Program-made: the position numbers and the translations under genes | The notes under the pieces: generated by a model | What the model was told of the DNA's origin: nothing | Databases searched by the model: none | Seen by the model: only the letters and a program-made list of their open reading frames with translations | In this document: one piece after another, positions 7,377 through 15,948 of the stretch | How positions within the stretch are numbered: position 1 is the first letter of the stretch | Layout: every line of letters begins with the position of its first letter | Origin: Streptomyces smaragdinus | GTDB lineage: Bacteria; Actinomycetota; Actinomycetes; Streptomycetales; Streptomycetaceae | NCBI RefSeq assembly: GCF_009604385.1 | Contig: NZ_WEGJ01000002.1 | Span: forward strand, 186,001 to 250,000 | DNA length: 64,000 nucleotides | Direction: 5' to 3'

Positions 7377-8078
7377 TCAGGTCTTGTACAGAAGCGACAG
7401 CGGCTGGGCCGGGTCCCGGGCGCCCAGCTCGGTGGCCGTACGCCCGATGTACCGCTTCAGCGACCGCGCCAGATGCGGCTGGTCGAAGTACCCGAGCCGG
7501 TGCACGAGCTCGGTGGCGGGCGCGCCCTCCCGCAGCAGCACCGCCGCCCGCCGGGCGCGCTCGATCTGCCGGACGGCGCCCTGCGTGAGCCCCGTGGCCG
7601 CGGCGAAGCGCCGCTGCAGGGTGCGCTCGCCCACGTCCGGGCGGGCGCCGTCGAGGACGGCGGGGACGAGGGGGTCCCGGTCGATGACGCCCTCGCGTGT
7701 CATCCGCCGTACGAACGCCTCGGCGTTGTCGTAGTCCGGGACGTGCCAGGCGGAGCCCTTCAGCCACAGGGAGCGCCGGGTGACGTCGGGGAGCGCCGCG
7801 TTGCCGCCCACCAGCCGGCCGACGGGCAGATGCGGCATCGTCGTCCCGAGCGCGAACGTGATGCCGAAGAAGTCGGCGTACGCGGGGACGGGGGCCCGGG
7901 ACGCGGCCGGCTCCGGGCCCTGCAGGGAGGCGTGCGTGCGGCCGCGGTGCTCCCAGACCACCAGCTCCCAGTGGGACGTCGCCACCGACGTCATCGTGCC
8001 GACGTCGTCGCTGCGGCTGCGCCACACCCGCTCGATGTACGGCAGCTCCGACGGCCGGCTCTCCATCGTCAGGCCCAT
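7377..8078 (-). CDS. AraC-family transcriptional regulator
   Basis: A 233-residue protein. The C-terminal ~100 residues form the double helix-turn-helix of AraC regulators (GERTLQRRFAAATGLTQG, then ELVHRLGYFDQPHLARSLKR). The N-terminal ~130 residues resemble the DUF6597-type sensor region often found on short AraC proteins and bear no known ligand motif. The ATG at 8076-8078 is preceded by a GGGGG stretch; an in-frame ATG at 8064-8066 is an alternative. It lies 60 bases downstream of the MFS pump and 70 bases upstream of the DHFR-like gene on the same strand, and may control the latter (inference). Confidence 0.87.
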   Translation of the reverse strand: MGLTMESRPSELPYIERVWRSRSDDVGTMTSVATSHWELVVWEHRGRTHASLQGPEPAASRAPVPAYADFFGITFALGTTMPHLPVGRLVGGNAALPDVTRRSLWLKGSAWHVPDYDNAEAFVRRMTREGVIDRDPLVPAVLDGARPDVGERTLQRRFAAATGLTQGAVRQIERARRAAVLLREGAPATELVHRLGYFDQPHLARSLKRYIGRTATELGARDPAQPLSLLYKT

Positions 8079-8138
8079 CCCGGCCCCCGTTCCGTAGACC
8101 GGTCGTCAGTCTGGCACCCGGGTACGACAACGGCGGTT

Positions 8139-9518
8139 CTACGCGGCCGGTACGGCCTCCTGTGCGGGCTTCCCCGGGATCAGTGCCAGGGCGACGACGC
8201 CGGCGACCGCGGCCACGGCGGTGGCGACGAGGAACGCGTCGTCGAACCCGGCGGCCCGGGCCCCGGCCCCGGCGGCGATGCTCGTGGCGGCGGCGCTGGA
8301 GACGGCCGCCGCACCGGCCGAGGCGCCGAACTCGTGGAAGGTGCTGACGATCCCGGACGTCACCCCCGCCTCCTGCGGCGCGACGGCGGCCAGCGCGGTG
8401 GCCGAGGCGACCACGAACAGCGCGCCCAGCCCCGCCGAGGCCACGCTCACCCCGACGACCATCGCCGCCGTACCGGTCCACAGCACCACCACCAGGAACC
8501 CGGCGGCCGACACCGCCAGCGCGACCGCGGCCAGCACCCGCGCCCCCAACTGCCCGATCACGCGCCCCGAGGCCGTCGCGGACGCCATCGTCACCAGCGC
8601 CACCGGCAGGAACAGCGCACCGGTCGCCAGGGCCCCGTGCCCCCGTACGTTCTGGAGGTAGAAGGAGCCGAGGAAGAACACCGCGACCATCAGCGCCGTG
8701 GCGACCCCGATCACGAAGACGCCCGCGACCACCGGCCGCCGCCCGAGCAGCCGCAGATCCATCAGCGGCGCCGACGCCCGGCGCTGCCAGGCGGCGAACC
8801 CCGCGTACCCGGCTGCCGCGGCGGCGAGGAGGCCGAGCGTGACACCGTCCAGCCACCCCTCGTCGCCCGACCGGATCAGCGCGTAGATGAGGGCGCCGGT
8901 CGAGGCGGCGACCAGGGCGGCGCCCGGTATGTCGAGGGAACCCGAACCGGCCGGCGGCAGCGCGGGCACCACCCGGACCAGCGCCACGAGGACGACGGCG
9001 CCGACGGGCACGTTGACGAAGAACACCCACTCCCACCCCGGCCCCGCGGTGATCAGCCCGCCCAGCAGCACCCCGAGCGCGGCCCCGCCGCCCCCGAGCG
9101 CCGACCAGATGCCCAGCGCCCGGTTGCGCTCCTCGCCGTCGAACAGCCGCACCACCACGGACAGCGCGGCCGGCGACAGCATCGCGGCCCCCGCCCCCTG
9201 CGCGATCCGGGCGCCGAGCAGCACCGCCGCCCCGCCCGCGAGCCCGGCGGCCAGCGACGCGCCGGTGAACACGGTGAGCCCCACGAGCACGACCCGCTTG
9301 GGCCCGAACAGGTCGGCCGCCCGGCCGCCGAGCAGCATCAGGCTCCCGAACGTGAGCGCGTACCCGCTGACCACCCAGGTCAACGCCGCACGGCTCAGGT
9401 CCAGTTCGGCGCCCATATGGGGCAGGGCGATCGCGACGACGGTGACGTCGAGGATCAGCATCAGCTGGGCCAGCCCCAGCAGGGCCAGGGCCTGCCAGCG
9501 CCGTGTCGTGTCGATCAT
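8139..9518 (-). CDS. DHA2-type MFS drug efflux transporter
   Basis: A 459-residue multi-pass membrane protein with the drug:proton antiporter signature LILDVTVVAIALPHMGAEL in the first membrane helix, GYALTFGSLMLLGGRAADLFG (motif A) and many hydrophobic helices, consistent with the 14-helix EmrB/QacA group. I chose the ATG at 9516-9518 because GGAGGG lies just upstream; a longer frame reaches 9557 but would run through the operator. It is divergent from a TetR gene with two copies of a shared operator between them, a standard arrangement for a substrate-induced pump. Confidence 0.9.
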   Translation of the reverse strand: MIDTTRRWQALALLGLAQLMLILDVTVVAIALPHMGAELDLSRAALTWVVSGYALTFGSLMLLGGRAADLFGPKRVVLVGLTVFTGASLAAGLAGGAAVLLGARIAQGAGAAMLSPAALSVVVRLFDGEERNRALGIWSALGGGGAALGVLLGGLITAGPGWEWVFFVNVPVGAVVLVALVRVVPALPPAGSGSLDIPGAALVAASTGALIYALIRSGDEGWLDGVTLGLLAAAAAGYAGFAAWQRRASAPLMDLRLLGRRPVVAGVFVIGVATALMVAVFFLGSFYLQNVRGHGALATGALFLPVALVTMASATASGRVIGQLGARVLAAVALAVSAAGFLVVVLWTGTAAMVVGVSVASAGLGALFVVASATALAAVAPQEAGVTSGIVSTFHEFGASAGAAAVSSAAATSIAAGAGARAAGFDDAFLVATAVAAVAGVVALALIPGKPAQEAVPAA

Positions 9519-9534
9519 GGCATTCACCCTCCAA

Positions 9535-9562
9535 GTAACTCGAACACTCATGTTCAAGTTAC
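9535..9562. promoter_or_regulatory. TetR operator copy 1 (GTAACTCGAAC-N6-GTTCAAGTTAC)
   Basis: A near-perfect inverted repeat with 11-base arms, one mismatch pair and a 6-base spacer, ending 17 bases upstream of the MFS start codon. The same architecture recurs at 9575-9604, which identifies it as the probable binding site of the divergently encoded TetR protein. Confidence 0.75.
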
Positions 9563-9574
9563 AGAGCCGAGAGG

Positions 9575-9604
9575 GCTAACGCAAACACCACTGTTCGGGT
9601 TAGC
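9575..9604. promoter_or_regulatory. TetR operator copy 2 (GCTAACGCAAAC-N6-GTTCGGGTTAGC)
   Basis: A second inverted repeat with the same TAAC...AAC-N6-GTT...GTTA layout as copy 1, two mismatched pairs, immediately before the TetR start. The two copies would let one regulator repress both divergent genes. Confidence 0.7.
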
Positions 9605-9620
9605 GGCTATGATGGGACGT

Positions 9621-10238
9621 ATGAGCAGCAAGAGCACCGCCAAGCGCGCCGACGCCCTGCGCAGCATCGACTCGATCGTGCAGGCCGCGGCCGACTGCCT
9701 CGGGCGCAATCCGGAGGCGAGCCTGAGCGAGATCGCCCGCGCCGCGGGCGTGGGACGCGTGACGCTGTACGCGCACTTCGCCTCCCGCGCGGAGGTCGTC
9801 GACGCGGCGATGACCCGCGCCCTCGACCGGGGCGACGAGGCCCTGGAGTCGGTCGACCTGACCGGCGACCCCCGCCTCGCCCTGGCCCGCTACGTCGAGG
9901 CCGGCTGGCACCTGGTCGACCAGGCACAGGCGCTGCTCGCCGCCGCGCAGCGCGAACTCACCGAGGCACGCATCCGCGAACTGCACGCCGGTCCCGCGGC
10001 CCGGGTCGAGACCCTCGTCACCCGGGGCCGCGCCGAGGGCGTCTTCCGTACGGACCTGCCGATCTCCTGGCTGGTCAACGTCCTGCACACGATCATGCAC
10101 AGCGCCACCGAGGAAATCCGCGCCGGCCGCCTCACCTCGGACCACGCCGCCGCCCAGATCACGGCCACGGTCCTGGCGGCCTTCACCCCACCGGGCACCC
10201 CGGTGCCCGATCAGGGCTTGCGCGCGACCACACCGTAA
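9621..10238 (+). CDS. TetR-family repressor of the adjacent MFS pump
   Basis: About 205 residues. The N-terminal helix-turn-helix reads SLSEIARAAGVGRVTLYAHF, preceded by the usual first helix (RSIDSIVQAAADCLG). The all-helical C-terminal half would hold the ligand pocket. In-frame ATGs at 9609, 9612 and 9621 are all close to operator copy 2 and none has a clear Shine-Dalgarno, so a leaderless or very short leader transcript is likely; I use 9621. The 3' end overlaps the tail of a decayed gene on the other strand. Confidence 0.9.
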   Translation: MSSKSTAKRADALRSIDSIVQAAADCLGRNPEASLSEIARAAGVGRVTLYAHFASRAEVVDAAMTRALDRGDEALESVDLTGDPRLALARYVEAGWHLVDQAQALLAAAQRELTEARIRELHAGPAARVETLVTRGRAEGVFRTDLPISWLVNVLHTIMHSATEEIRAGRLTSDHAAAQITATVLAAFTPPGTPVPDQGLRATTP

Positions 10239-10408
10239 CCGGGGATCGGCGCGGCCTCCCCGAAGGCGTCGGGCCCGGGCCGCCACCGGGAGACGGAGAC
10301 CATCCCCGGCTCCAGCACCTCCGGCCCGCCGAAGAACCCGGCACTGCCCGAGGACACGGCGTCCACGACCGCGCGCACCACGCGGACGGCCTCCGGTTCG
10401 CAGTGGCG
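10211..10408 (-). pseudogene. C-terminal remnant of a DUF574 SAM-dependent methyltransferase
   Basis: Translating the minus strand up to the TGA at 10211-10213 gives a fragment containing EAVRVVRAVVDAV, GFFGGPEVLEPGMVSVSRW and the tail YGVVARKP. This is the ending of actinobacterial DUF574 methyltransferases (FxGLELVEPGxVxVxxWRP...YGxVxRKP). Everything N-terminal, including the SAM-binding core, is missing; upstream it runs into the end of the ABC transporter gene. It is a truncated relic whose end overlaps the TetR gene tail. Confidence 0.75.
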
Positions 10409-10444
10409 TACAGCGGAACGCCGGCCTCCGGACCGATTGCCGCC

Positions 10445-12325
10445 TCAGGCCGGCGCCGGTTCGTCCTCCACCCCGAACTGCGTCCGGTGGAGCTCCGCGT
10501 AACGGCCGCCCGCCGCCAGCAGGTCGGGGTGCGTGCCGCGTTCGACGATGCGGCCCGCCTCGACCACCAGGATCTGGTCCGCCTGCCGGATGGTCGACAG
10601 CCGGTGCGCGATGACCACCGCCGTCCGGCCGGCCAGCGCCTCCGTGAGCGCCTCCTGCACGGCCGCCTCCGACGTCGAGTCCAGATGGGCGGTGGCCTCG
10701 TCGAGGATGACGACGCGGGGCTGGGCGAGGAGCAGACGGGCGATGGTCAGCCGCTGGCGTTCACCGCCGGAGAGCCGGTAGCCGCGTTCGCCGACCACGG
10801 TGTCCAGGCCGTCCGGCAGGGCGGCGACCAGGCCGTCCAGCCGGGCCCGGCGCAGCGCGTCCCACAGGTCGTCGTCCGCCGCGTCCGGCGCCGCGAGCCG
10901 CAGGTTGGCGCGCACGGTGTCGTGGAAGAGGTGCCCGTCCTGCGTCACCAGGCCCACCGTGGCGCGCAGCGACGCCGCCGTCAGATCACGGACGTCCACC
11001 CCCGCCACCCGTACCGCCCCGGCGTCCGTGTCGTACAGCCGCGGCAGCAGCTGCGCGACGGTCGACTTGCCGGCGCCGGACGAGCCGACCAGGGCGACGA
11101 GCTGCCCGGGCTCGGCGCGGAAGGAGATGTCGTGCAGTACGGTATCGCCGCCGCGCGAGTCCAGCACGGCGACCTCCTCCAGCGACGCCAGGGACACCTT
11201 GTCGGCGGCCGGGTAGGCGAACGTCACGCCGTCGAACTCCACCGACGCCGGCCCCTCGGGCACGTCCCGCGCGTCGGGCTTGTCCTGGATCAGCGGCTGC
11301 AGGTCCAGCACCTCGAAGACCCGCTCGAAACTGACCAGCGCGCTCATCACCTCCACCCGCGCGCCCGCCAGGGACGTCAGCGGCGCGTACAGCCGGGTGA
11401 TCAGCAGCGACAGGGAGACCACGGCGCCGGTGTCCAGGCTGCCGGTGAGGGCGAAGTGGCCGCCGAGCCCGTACACCAGGGCCAGGGCGAGCGCCGAGAC
11501 GAGGGTGAGGGCGGTGACGAACACCGTCTGCGTCATGGCCGTACGCACCCCGATGTCGCGCACCCGGCGCGCCCGCTCGGCGAACTCGTCGGCCTCGTGC
11601 TCGGGCCGCCCGTACAGCTTGACGAGCGTGGCGCCGGGAGCGGAGAACCGCTCCGTCATCCGCGTGCCCATGGCCGCGTTGTGGTCGGCGGCCTCGCGCT
11701 GCAGCCGCGCCAGCCGCGTCCCCATCCGCCGCGCCGGGATCACGAACACCGGCAGCAGCACCAGGGCGAGCAGCGTGATCTGCCACGACAGCCGCAGCAT
11801 CACCGCGAGGGTGAGCAGCAGCGTGACCAGATTGCCGACCACGCCCGACAGGGTGTTGGAGAACGCCCGCTGCGCGCCGAGCACGTCGTTGTTGAGCCGG
11901 CTGACCAGCGCGCCCGTGCGGGTCCGGGTGAAGAAGGCGACCGGCATCCGCTGTACGTGCCGGTAGACGGCGGTCCGCAGATCGAGGATCAGCCCCTCGC
12001 CGATCCGGGCGGACATCCACCGGGTGAGCAGGCCCAGTCCCGCCTCGGCGACGGCGATCCCGGCTATCAGTACGGCTAGTCCGACGACCACCCCGTCGTC
12101 GGACCCCTCGGTGATCGCGTCCACGACACTCCCGGCCAGCAGCGGCGTCGCCACCGCCAGCGCCGCGACCACGACGCTGAGCAGCACGAACCACACCAGC
12201 AGCCGCCGGTGCGGCCGGGCGAACGCGAGGATACGGCCGAGCGCCGCCCGGTTGAAGGGGCGGCGCTCGCGCTGCGCGTTGATGGTGCTGTGCAGCGAAT
12301 ACATTGCGGTGGTGCGCATGTCCAT
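10445..12325 (-). CDS. ABC exporter, fused membrane and ATPase domains (multidrug/lipid type)
   Basis: A 626-residue half-transporter that should work as a homodimer. Residues about 35-330 form six membrane helices of the type I exporter fold. The C-terminal ATPase has Walker A GSSGAGKST, signature LSGGERQRLTIARLLL, Walker B VVILDEATAHLDS and the switch histidine in VIAHRLSTI. An extra ~25-residue stretch (KVSLASLEEVAVLDSRGGD) interrupts the usual start of the ATPase domain between FAYPAAD and TVLHDISF. GGAGCC precedes the ATG. Expression probably comes from the MerR-type promoter at 12381-12411. Confidence 0.92.
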   Translation of the reverse strand: MDMRTTAMYSLHSTINAQRERRPFNRAALGRILAFARPHRRLLVWFVLLSVVVAALAVATPLLAGSVVDAITEGSDDGVVVGLAVLIAGIAVAEAGLGLLTRWMSARIGEGLILDLRTAVYRHVQRMPVAFFTRTRTGALVSRLNNDVLGAQRAFSNTLSGVVGNLVTLLLTLAVMLRLSWQITLLALVLLPVFVIPARRMGTRLARLQREAADHNAAMGTRMTERFSAPGATLVKLYGRPEHEADEFAERARRVRDIGVRTAMTQTVFVTALTLVSALALALVYGLGGHFALTGSLDTGAVVSLSLLITRLYAPLTSLAGARVEVMSALVSFERVFEVLDLQPLIQDKPDARDVPEGPASVEFDGVTFAYPAADKVSLASLEEVAVLDSRGGDTVLHDISFRAEPGQLVALVGSSGAGKSTVAQLLPRLYDTDAGAVRVAGVDVRDLTAASLRATVGLVTQDGHLFHDTVRANLRLAAPDAADDDLWDALRRARLDGLVAALPDGLDTVVGERGYRLSGGERQRLTIARLLLAQPRVVILDEATAHLDSTSEAAVQEALTEALAGRTAVVIAHRLSTIRQADQILVVEAGRIVERGTHPDLLAAGGRYAELHRTQFGVEDEPAPA

Positions 12326-12380
12326 GTGCTGGCTCCGGTCCGGGGCTCGACGGCCCGACGCGGTGCGAGGGCCGCCGACC

Positions 12381-12411
12381 AGCGTAGAACCTGAACCATG
12401 GTTGAGCTCAA
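12381..12411 (-). promoter_or_regulatory. MerR-type promoter of the ABC exporter (19-base spacer containing a dyad)
   Basis: Read on the minus strand: TTGAGC (12406-12411), a 19-base spacer, then TACGCT (12381-12386). The over-long spacer holds the dyad CTCAACCATGGTTCAG (12391-12406), with a perfect AACCATGGTT core. Elongated spacers carrying a dyad are the hallmark of MerR-family activated promoters. The start codon follows about 50 bases downstream of the expected transcript start. No merR gene is adjacent, so the activator would be elsewhere. Confidence 0.6.
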
Positions 12412-12419
12412 GCGGGGCT

Positions 12420-13784
12420 TCAGCGGATCCGGTGATCCGCCCAGAACCGGGTGAGGTCGTGCCCCGCGGCCCGTTCCGCGGCCGCCTTGAAGCCGGCGGT
12501 CGTGGAGATCCCGTACCAGTGGTCGCGGGCGTAGTCGCGCATCAGGGCCGCCATGGCGGGGGAGCCCAGCTCGCGCTCCAGGTCCTGCAGCGCGCAGGGG
12601 CCGGCCGTGTAGAGGGGAAAGGTCCAGCCGCTGTGATCCGCCGGCTCGGCCAGCCAGCCCATGGACCGGGTGATCTCCAGGCCCTGGCGATCCGGCCACC
12701 AGAGGTCGGCCCAGCAGCCGGCGCCGTCGTCGCCGGCGAACAGCAGGGACGCGTACGAGGCGAAGGACTCGTCCAGCCAGGGCGCGCCGAACTCGTCGTT
12801 GCCGACGATGCCGTACCACCACTGGTGCGCCACCTCGTGGACGGTCGCCGCGCCGTCGTCCGTGGTCCACAGCAGCACCAGCCCCGGGTACTCCATCGAC
12901 CCGAAGCCGAAGGCCGGACTCATCACCAGGTCCAGCTCACCGTACGGATAGCGGCCGAAGCGCCGCCCGAAGTCGTCGACGGAGGCGGCGGCGTCCGCCC
13001 GGACCTGCGCCACGTTCGCCGGCGCGGTGTCCGCGGTCCAGAACGCGCGCACCAGCACCCCGTCCGGGCTGACCTCGGAGGCGGTACGGAACGGACCGGC
13101 CGCCCACGCGAAGTCCCGCACCTTATCCGCGCGGCTGACGGTGACCGCCCGCCCCGGGGCCGCCGCCCCGGTCACCGTCCGGCCGGTGGCGGGGACGACC
13201 AGGCCGGCGGGGTGGTCCAGGCGCACCCGGAAGTCGGCGGCCAGGGTGTAGTAGCTCTCCCCGAAGCCCACGTCGGGGTCCAGATGCCAGCCGGCGGCGT
13301 CCCGCACCGCGAGGACGGGCAGCGCGTTGCCCAGCAGCCGGTACGGCCCCTGCCGCCCGAAGCGGTGATCGCGGTCCGGGACGGTCAGCGTCAGCCGGAA
13401 CGCCACCGACGTCCCGTCCCCGGGCGCGAGGGGCCGCGCCAGCCGCACGCGCAGCGCCGTACAGCCGACGCTCAAACCGGCGTCCGTGCCGCCCCGCAGC
13501 CCCGAGACGGTCACCGGCGGCGCGGCGCAGCCGTCGACGGCGTTGCCCCACAGCCGTAGGTACACCTCACGCAGCGGCTCCCGCCCGGTGTTGGTGAACG
13601 TGATCCGCTCCCGCCCGCTCCACCGCGTCCCCGTGGCGTCGGCGCGCAGCCCCACGTCGTACGAGATCCGCCCCGGCGCCCCCGCCCCGTCCGCCCCGCC
13701 GGTCGCGGCCGCGGGGCCCGAGGGCAGCCCGAGCAGCACCAGGACCACGCCCACCACCAGCAGCCTTACCCGAGTCCATGTCAT
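12420..13784 (-). CDS. Secreted M1-family zinc metallopeptidase
   Basis: A 454-residue protein with an N-terminal signal peptide (RVRLLVVGVVLVLLGL, cleavage near AAA-TGG). The M1 gluzincin site is intact: GSMEYPGLVLL (GxMEN-like exopeptidase region), zinc motif HEVAHQWW, and the third ligand in WLDESFASYASL 18 residues later. It is shorter than the ~850-residue aminopeptidase N and matches the compact single-catalytic-unit exported actinobacterial type. The ATG at 13782-13784 was chosen because it puts the signal peptide at the N-terminus; a longer frame to 13919 has no such logic. Confidence 0.88.
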   Translation of the reverse strand: MTWTRVRLLVVGVVLVLLGLPSGPAAATGGADGAGAPGRISYDVGLRADATGTRWSGRERITFTNTGREPLREVYLRLWGNAVDGCAAPPVTVSGLRGGTDAGLSVGCTALRVRLARPLAPGDGTSVAFRLTLTVPDRDHRFGRQGPYRLLGNALPVLAVRDAAGWHLDPDVGFGESYYTLAADFRVRLDHPAGLVVPATGRTVTGAAAPGRAVTVSRADKVRDFAWAAGPFRTASEVSPDGVLVRAFWTADTAPANVAQVRADAAASVDDFGRRFGRYPYGELDLVMSPAFGFGSMEYPGLVLLWTTDDGAATVHEVAHQWWYGIVGNDEFGAPWLDESFASYASLLFAGDDGAGCWADLWWPDRQGLEITRSMGWLAEPADHSGWTFPLYTAGPCALQDLERELGSPAMAALMRDYARDHWYGISTTAGFKAAAERAAGHDLTRFWADHRIR

Positions 13785-13911
13785 ACGCGCGAGGCTAGGC
13801 CGGACATTCCGGCGCACAACCGCACTTCGACCACGCCGCAATCGACGGGCGCGCGCCGAAGTCAACACACGTGCGATGGCGGGGCCGGGGCGGGCGGGGA
13901 AGGATGGACGT

Positions 13912-15159
13912 ATGAGCAACCCGAACCCCGACGAGCACTCCTACGACCGGCACCGGCTGCGCCAGTGGCTCGCCGGCGACGCGTACGCCGCCGGGGTGTC
14001 ACGGCGTGTCATGCTGCGGCTGCTGGCGGCCGCCGGGGCGACGGCCGGCCTCTCCGCCGGGAGCGCGGAGGCGGCCGGCGTGCCGGGCATCGTCAAGCCG
14101 CTGCCGGAGGAGTTCTTCACCGTCCGCGGCACCAACGCCGAGACCAACTGGCCCGCGCTGCGCGGCACCGGCTACCACACCCCCGTCGACCGCTTCTTCG
14201 TCCGCAACCACACCACCACGCCGGTGCTCGACGCGGACAGCTGGAGCCTGCGCCTGTGGGGGAGCGGACTGCGCGGCGGCGACACGGTCCTGGGCCTGGA
14301 CGACCTCAAGTCCCTCCCCGCGGTGACCCGTTCCGCGTACGTGGAGTGCGCCGGAAACGCCCGCGACCTCTACGCGAGCCAGCAGGGCGAGCCGGTGTCC
14401 GGCACCCCTTGGACCCTGGGCGCCATCGGGCAGGCGAGCTGGCGCGGTGTGCCGCTGAGTGCGGTGCTGCGGCGCGCCGGGCTCACCCGCGAGGCGGTGG
14501 ACGTGATGCCGCGGGGCCTGGACGCCGAGTACGTCAGCGGCGGGGTGAGCGTCGGCCGGGTCCGCCGCCCCATGCCGGTCGCCAAGGCGCTGGACGACGT
14601 GCTCCTCGCGTACGAGATGAACGGCGCCCCCCTGCCGCCCGACCACGGCCACCCCGTCCGCGTCCTGGTCCCGTCGTGGGTGGGCATCGCGAGCATCAAG
14701 TGGGCCGGCGACATCGAGGTGTCCGCGCACCCGCTCTACAGCCCCTGGAACACGGACGTCTACCGCCTCTTCGGCCCCTCGTACCCGCCCGGGGGCAGCG
14801 CCCCGCTCACGCACCAGTCCCTGAAATCAGCCTTCGAACTCCCCTGGAACGCGACCCTCCCCGCGAACGAGCCGCACCACCTGACGGGCCGCTCCTGGTC
14901 CGGCACAGGCGGCATCCGCTCGGTGGAGATCAGCACCGACAACGGCACCACCTGGCACCACGCCCACCTCCACGACACCCCCCACCCCGCCCGCTGGACC
15001 CGCTGGTCGCACACCTGGACCCCGACCACCCCCGGCCCCACGACGCTCCGCGCCCGGGCCACGGACACCACCGGCGAAACCCAGCCGGACCGGAGCGTCC
15101 ACAACACGCAGGGCTATCTCTTCGACGCGGTCGTGGCACATCCGGTGACGGTGGTGTGA
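13912..15159 (+). CDS. Tat-exported sulfite oxidase-family molybdopterin oxidoreductase
   Basis: A 415-residue protein. Near the N-terminus SRRVMLRLLAAAGA is a twin-arginine signal. The molybdopterin domain (about 70-290) carries the molybdenum-ligand cysteine in YVECAGNAR and the HPVRVLVPSWVGIASIKW segment that lines the cofactor site. A C-terminal Mo-co dimerisation domain follows (GIRSVEISTDNGTTWHHA). The family oxidises sulfite or reduces S/N-oxides outside the membrane with a periplasmic or soluble electron partner; none is encoded next to it. GGGGAAGG lies upstream of the ATG. A MOSC-domain gene faces it, also linked to molybdenum cofactor chemistry. Confidence 0.88.
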   Translation: MSNPNPDEHSYDRHRLRQWLAGDAYAAGVSRRVMLRLLAAAGATAGLSAGSAEAAGVPGIVKPLPEEFFTVRGTNAETNWPALRGTGYHTPVDRFFVRNHTTTPVLDADSWSLRLWGSGLRGGDTVLGLDDLKSLPAVTRSAYVECAGNARDLYASQQGEPVSGTPWTLGAIGQASWRGVPLSAVLRRAGLTREAVDVMPRGLDAEYVSGGVSVGRVRRPMPVAKALDDVLLAYEMNGAPLPPDHGHPVRVLVPSWVGIASIKWAGDIEVSAHPLYSPWNTDVYRLFGPSYPPGGSAPLTHQSLKSAFELPWNATLPANEPHHLTGRSWSGTGGIRSVEISTDNGTTWHHAHLHDTPHPARWTRWSHTWTPTTPGPTTLRARATDTTGETQPDRSVHNTQGYLFDAVVAHPVTVV

Positions 15160-15251
15160 CGGCGGGATCAGCAGTAGCCGTCCACCCGGGACCCGGAGCC
15201 GGGAAGGCGGTGATCAGCGGATCTCTGCCGGGGAGGACGGTTGCATGTGGC

Positions 15252-15911
15252 TCACCGATCGTTCGTGGTCGCGCGCCGGCGGGCCAGTTCCCTCGCGTCC
15301 TGCGGCAGCGCGTCGGCGACCAGCAGCCGTGGCAGCAGGTTCGGTTCGAGCGTCATCGCGCGGAAGGCGAGTGCGACGGTCACGTCGTGGTCGGGTCGGT
15401 GCACGATCTCGACGGGGTCGGAGGCCCGGATGTCTCCCGGCTCGATCACGCGCAGATAGGCGCCGGGCGCCGCGGCCCGGGTGAAGCGCTTGATCCAGCC
15501 CTCGCGCTCCAGCCATCCCTGGAACGTCACGCACGGGATCCGCGGGCACGACACCTCCAGGACCACGTCCGGGCCGATGCGCCAGCGCTCGCCGATCAGG
15601 GCGCCGTTGACGTCGAGGCCGAGGGTCGTCAGGTTCTCCCCGAAGACACCGTTGGCGAGCGGCCTGCCCAGTTCGGCCTCCCACCCGTCGAGATCCTCGC
15701 GGGCGTAGGCGTAGACGGCCTGGTCGGGACCGCCGTGATGCTTCACGTCGTAGACCCGGTCACCCGCGAGACCGACCTCACCGGTGCCCTTGGGGCCAGG
15801 AGCGATCACGGCGACCGGTCCGGCGACGGGCCGCTTGTCGATTCCTGTCGCGCTGAGGTGCTTCCACGGGTTGGGCTGAGGCCTGCCGACATTGACGGAG
15901 AGCAGCTTCAT
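15252..15911 (-). CDS. MOSC domain-containing protein (YiiM-like)
   Basis: A 219-residue protein: N-terminal MKLLSVNVGRPQPN, then GLAGDRVYDVKHHGGPDQAV, FGENLTTLGLDVNGALIGERW and the conserved cysteine in SCPRIPCVTFQGW, all hallmarks of the MOSC sulfur-carrier fold. YiiM relatives protect cells from N-hydroxylated base analogues through the molybdenum cofactor. It is convergent with the molybdopterin oxidoreductase, which supports a shared cofactor theme, though they are not co-transcribed. Confidence 0.87.
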   Translation of the reverse strand: MKLLSVNVGRPQPNPWKHLSATGIDKRPVAGPVAVIAPGPKGTGEVGLAGDRVYDVKHHGGPDQAVYAYAREDLDGWEAELGRPLANGVFGENLTTLGLDVNGALIGERWRIGPDVVLEVSCPRIPCVTFQGWLEREGWIKRFTRAAAPGAYLRVIEPGDIRASDPVEIVHRPDHDVTVALAFRAMTLEPNLLPRLLVADALPQDARELARRRATTNDR

Positions 15912-15948
15912 GCGCGCGACGCTACGGCCTGCCGCCCACCGCGGCGAC

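Noticed and set aside
6882..10238. Single plus-strand frame of 1118 codons
   Set aside because: Only its last ~205 codons (TetR) have a conserved domain; the rest is a shadow of AraC and MFS genes on the other strand.
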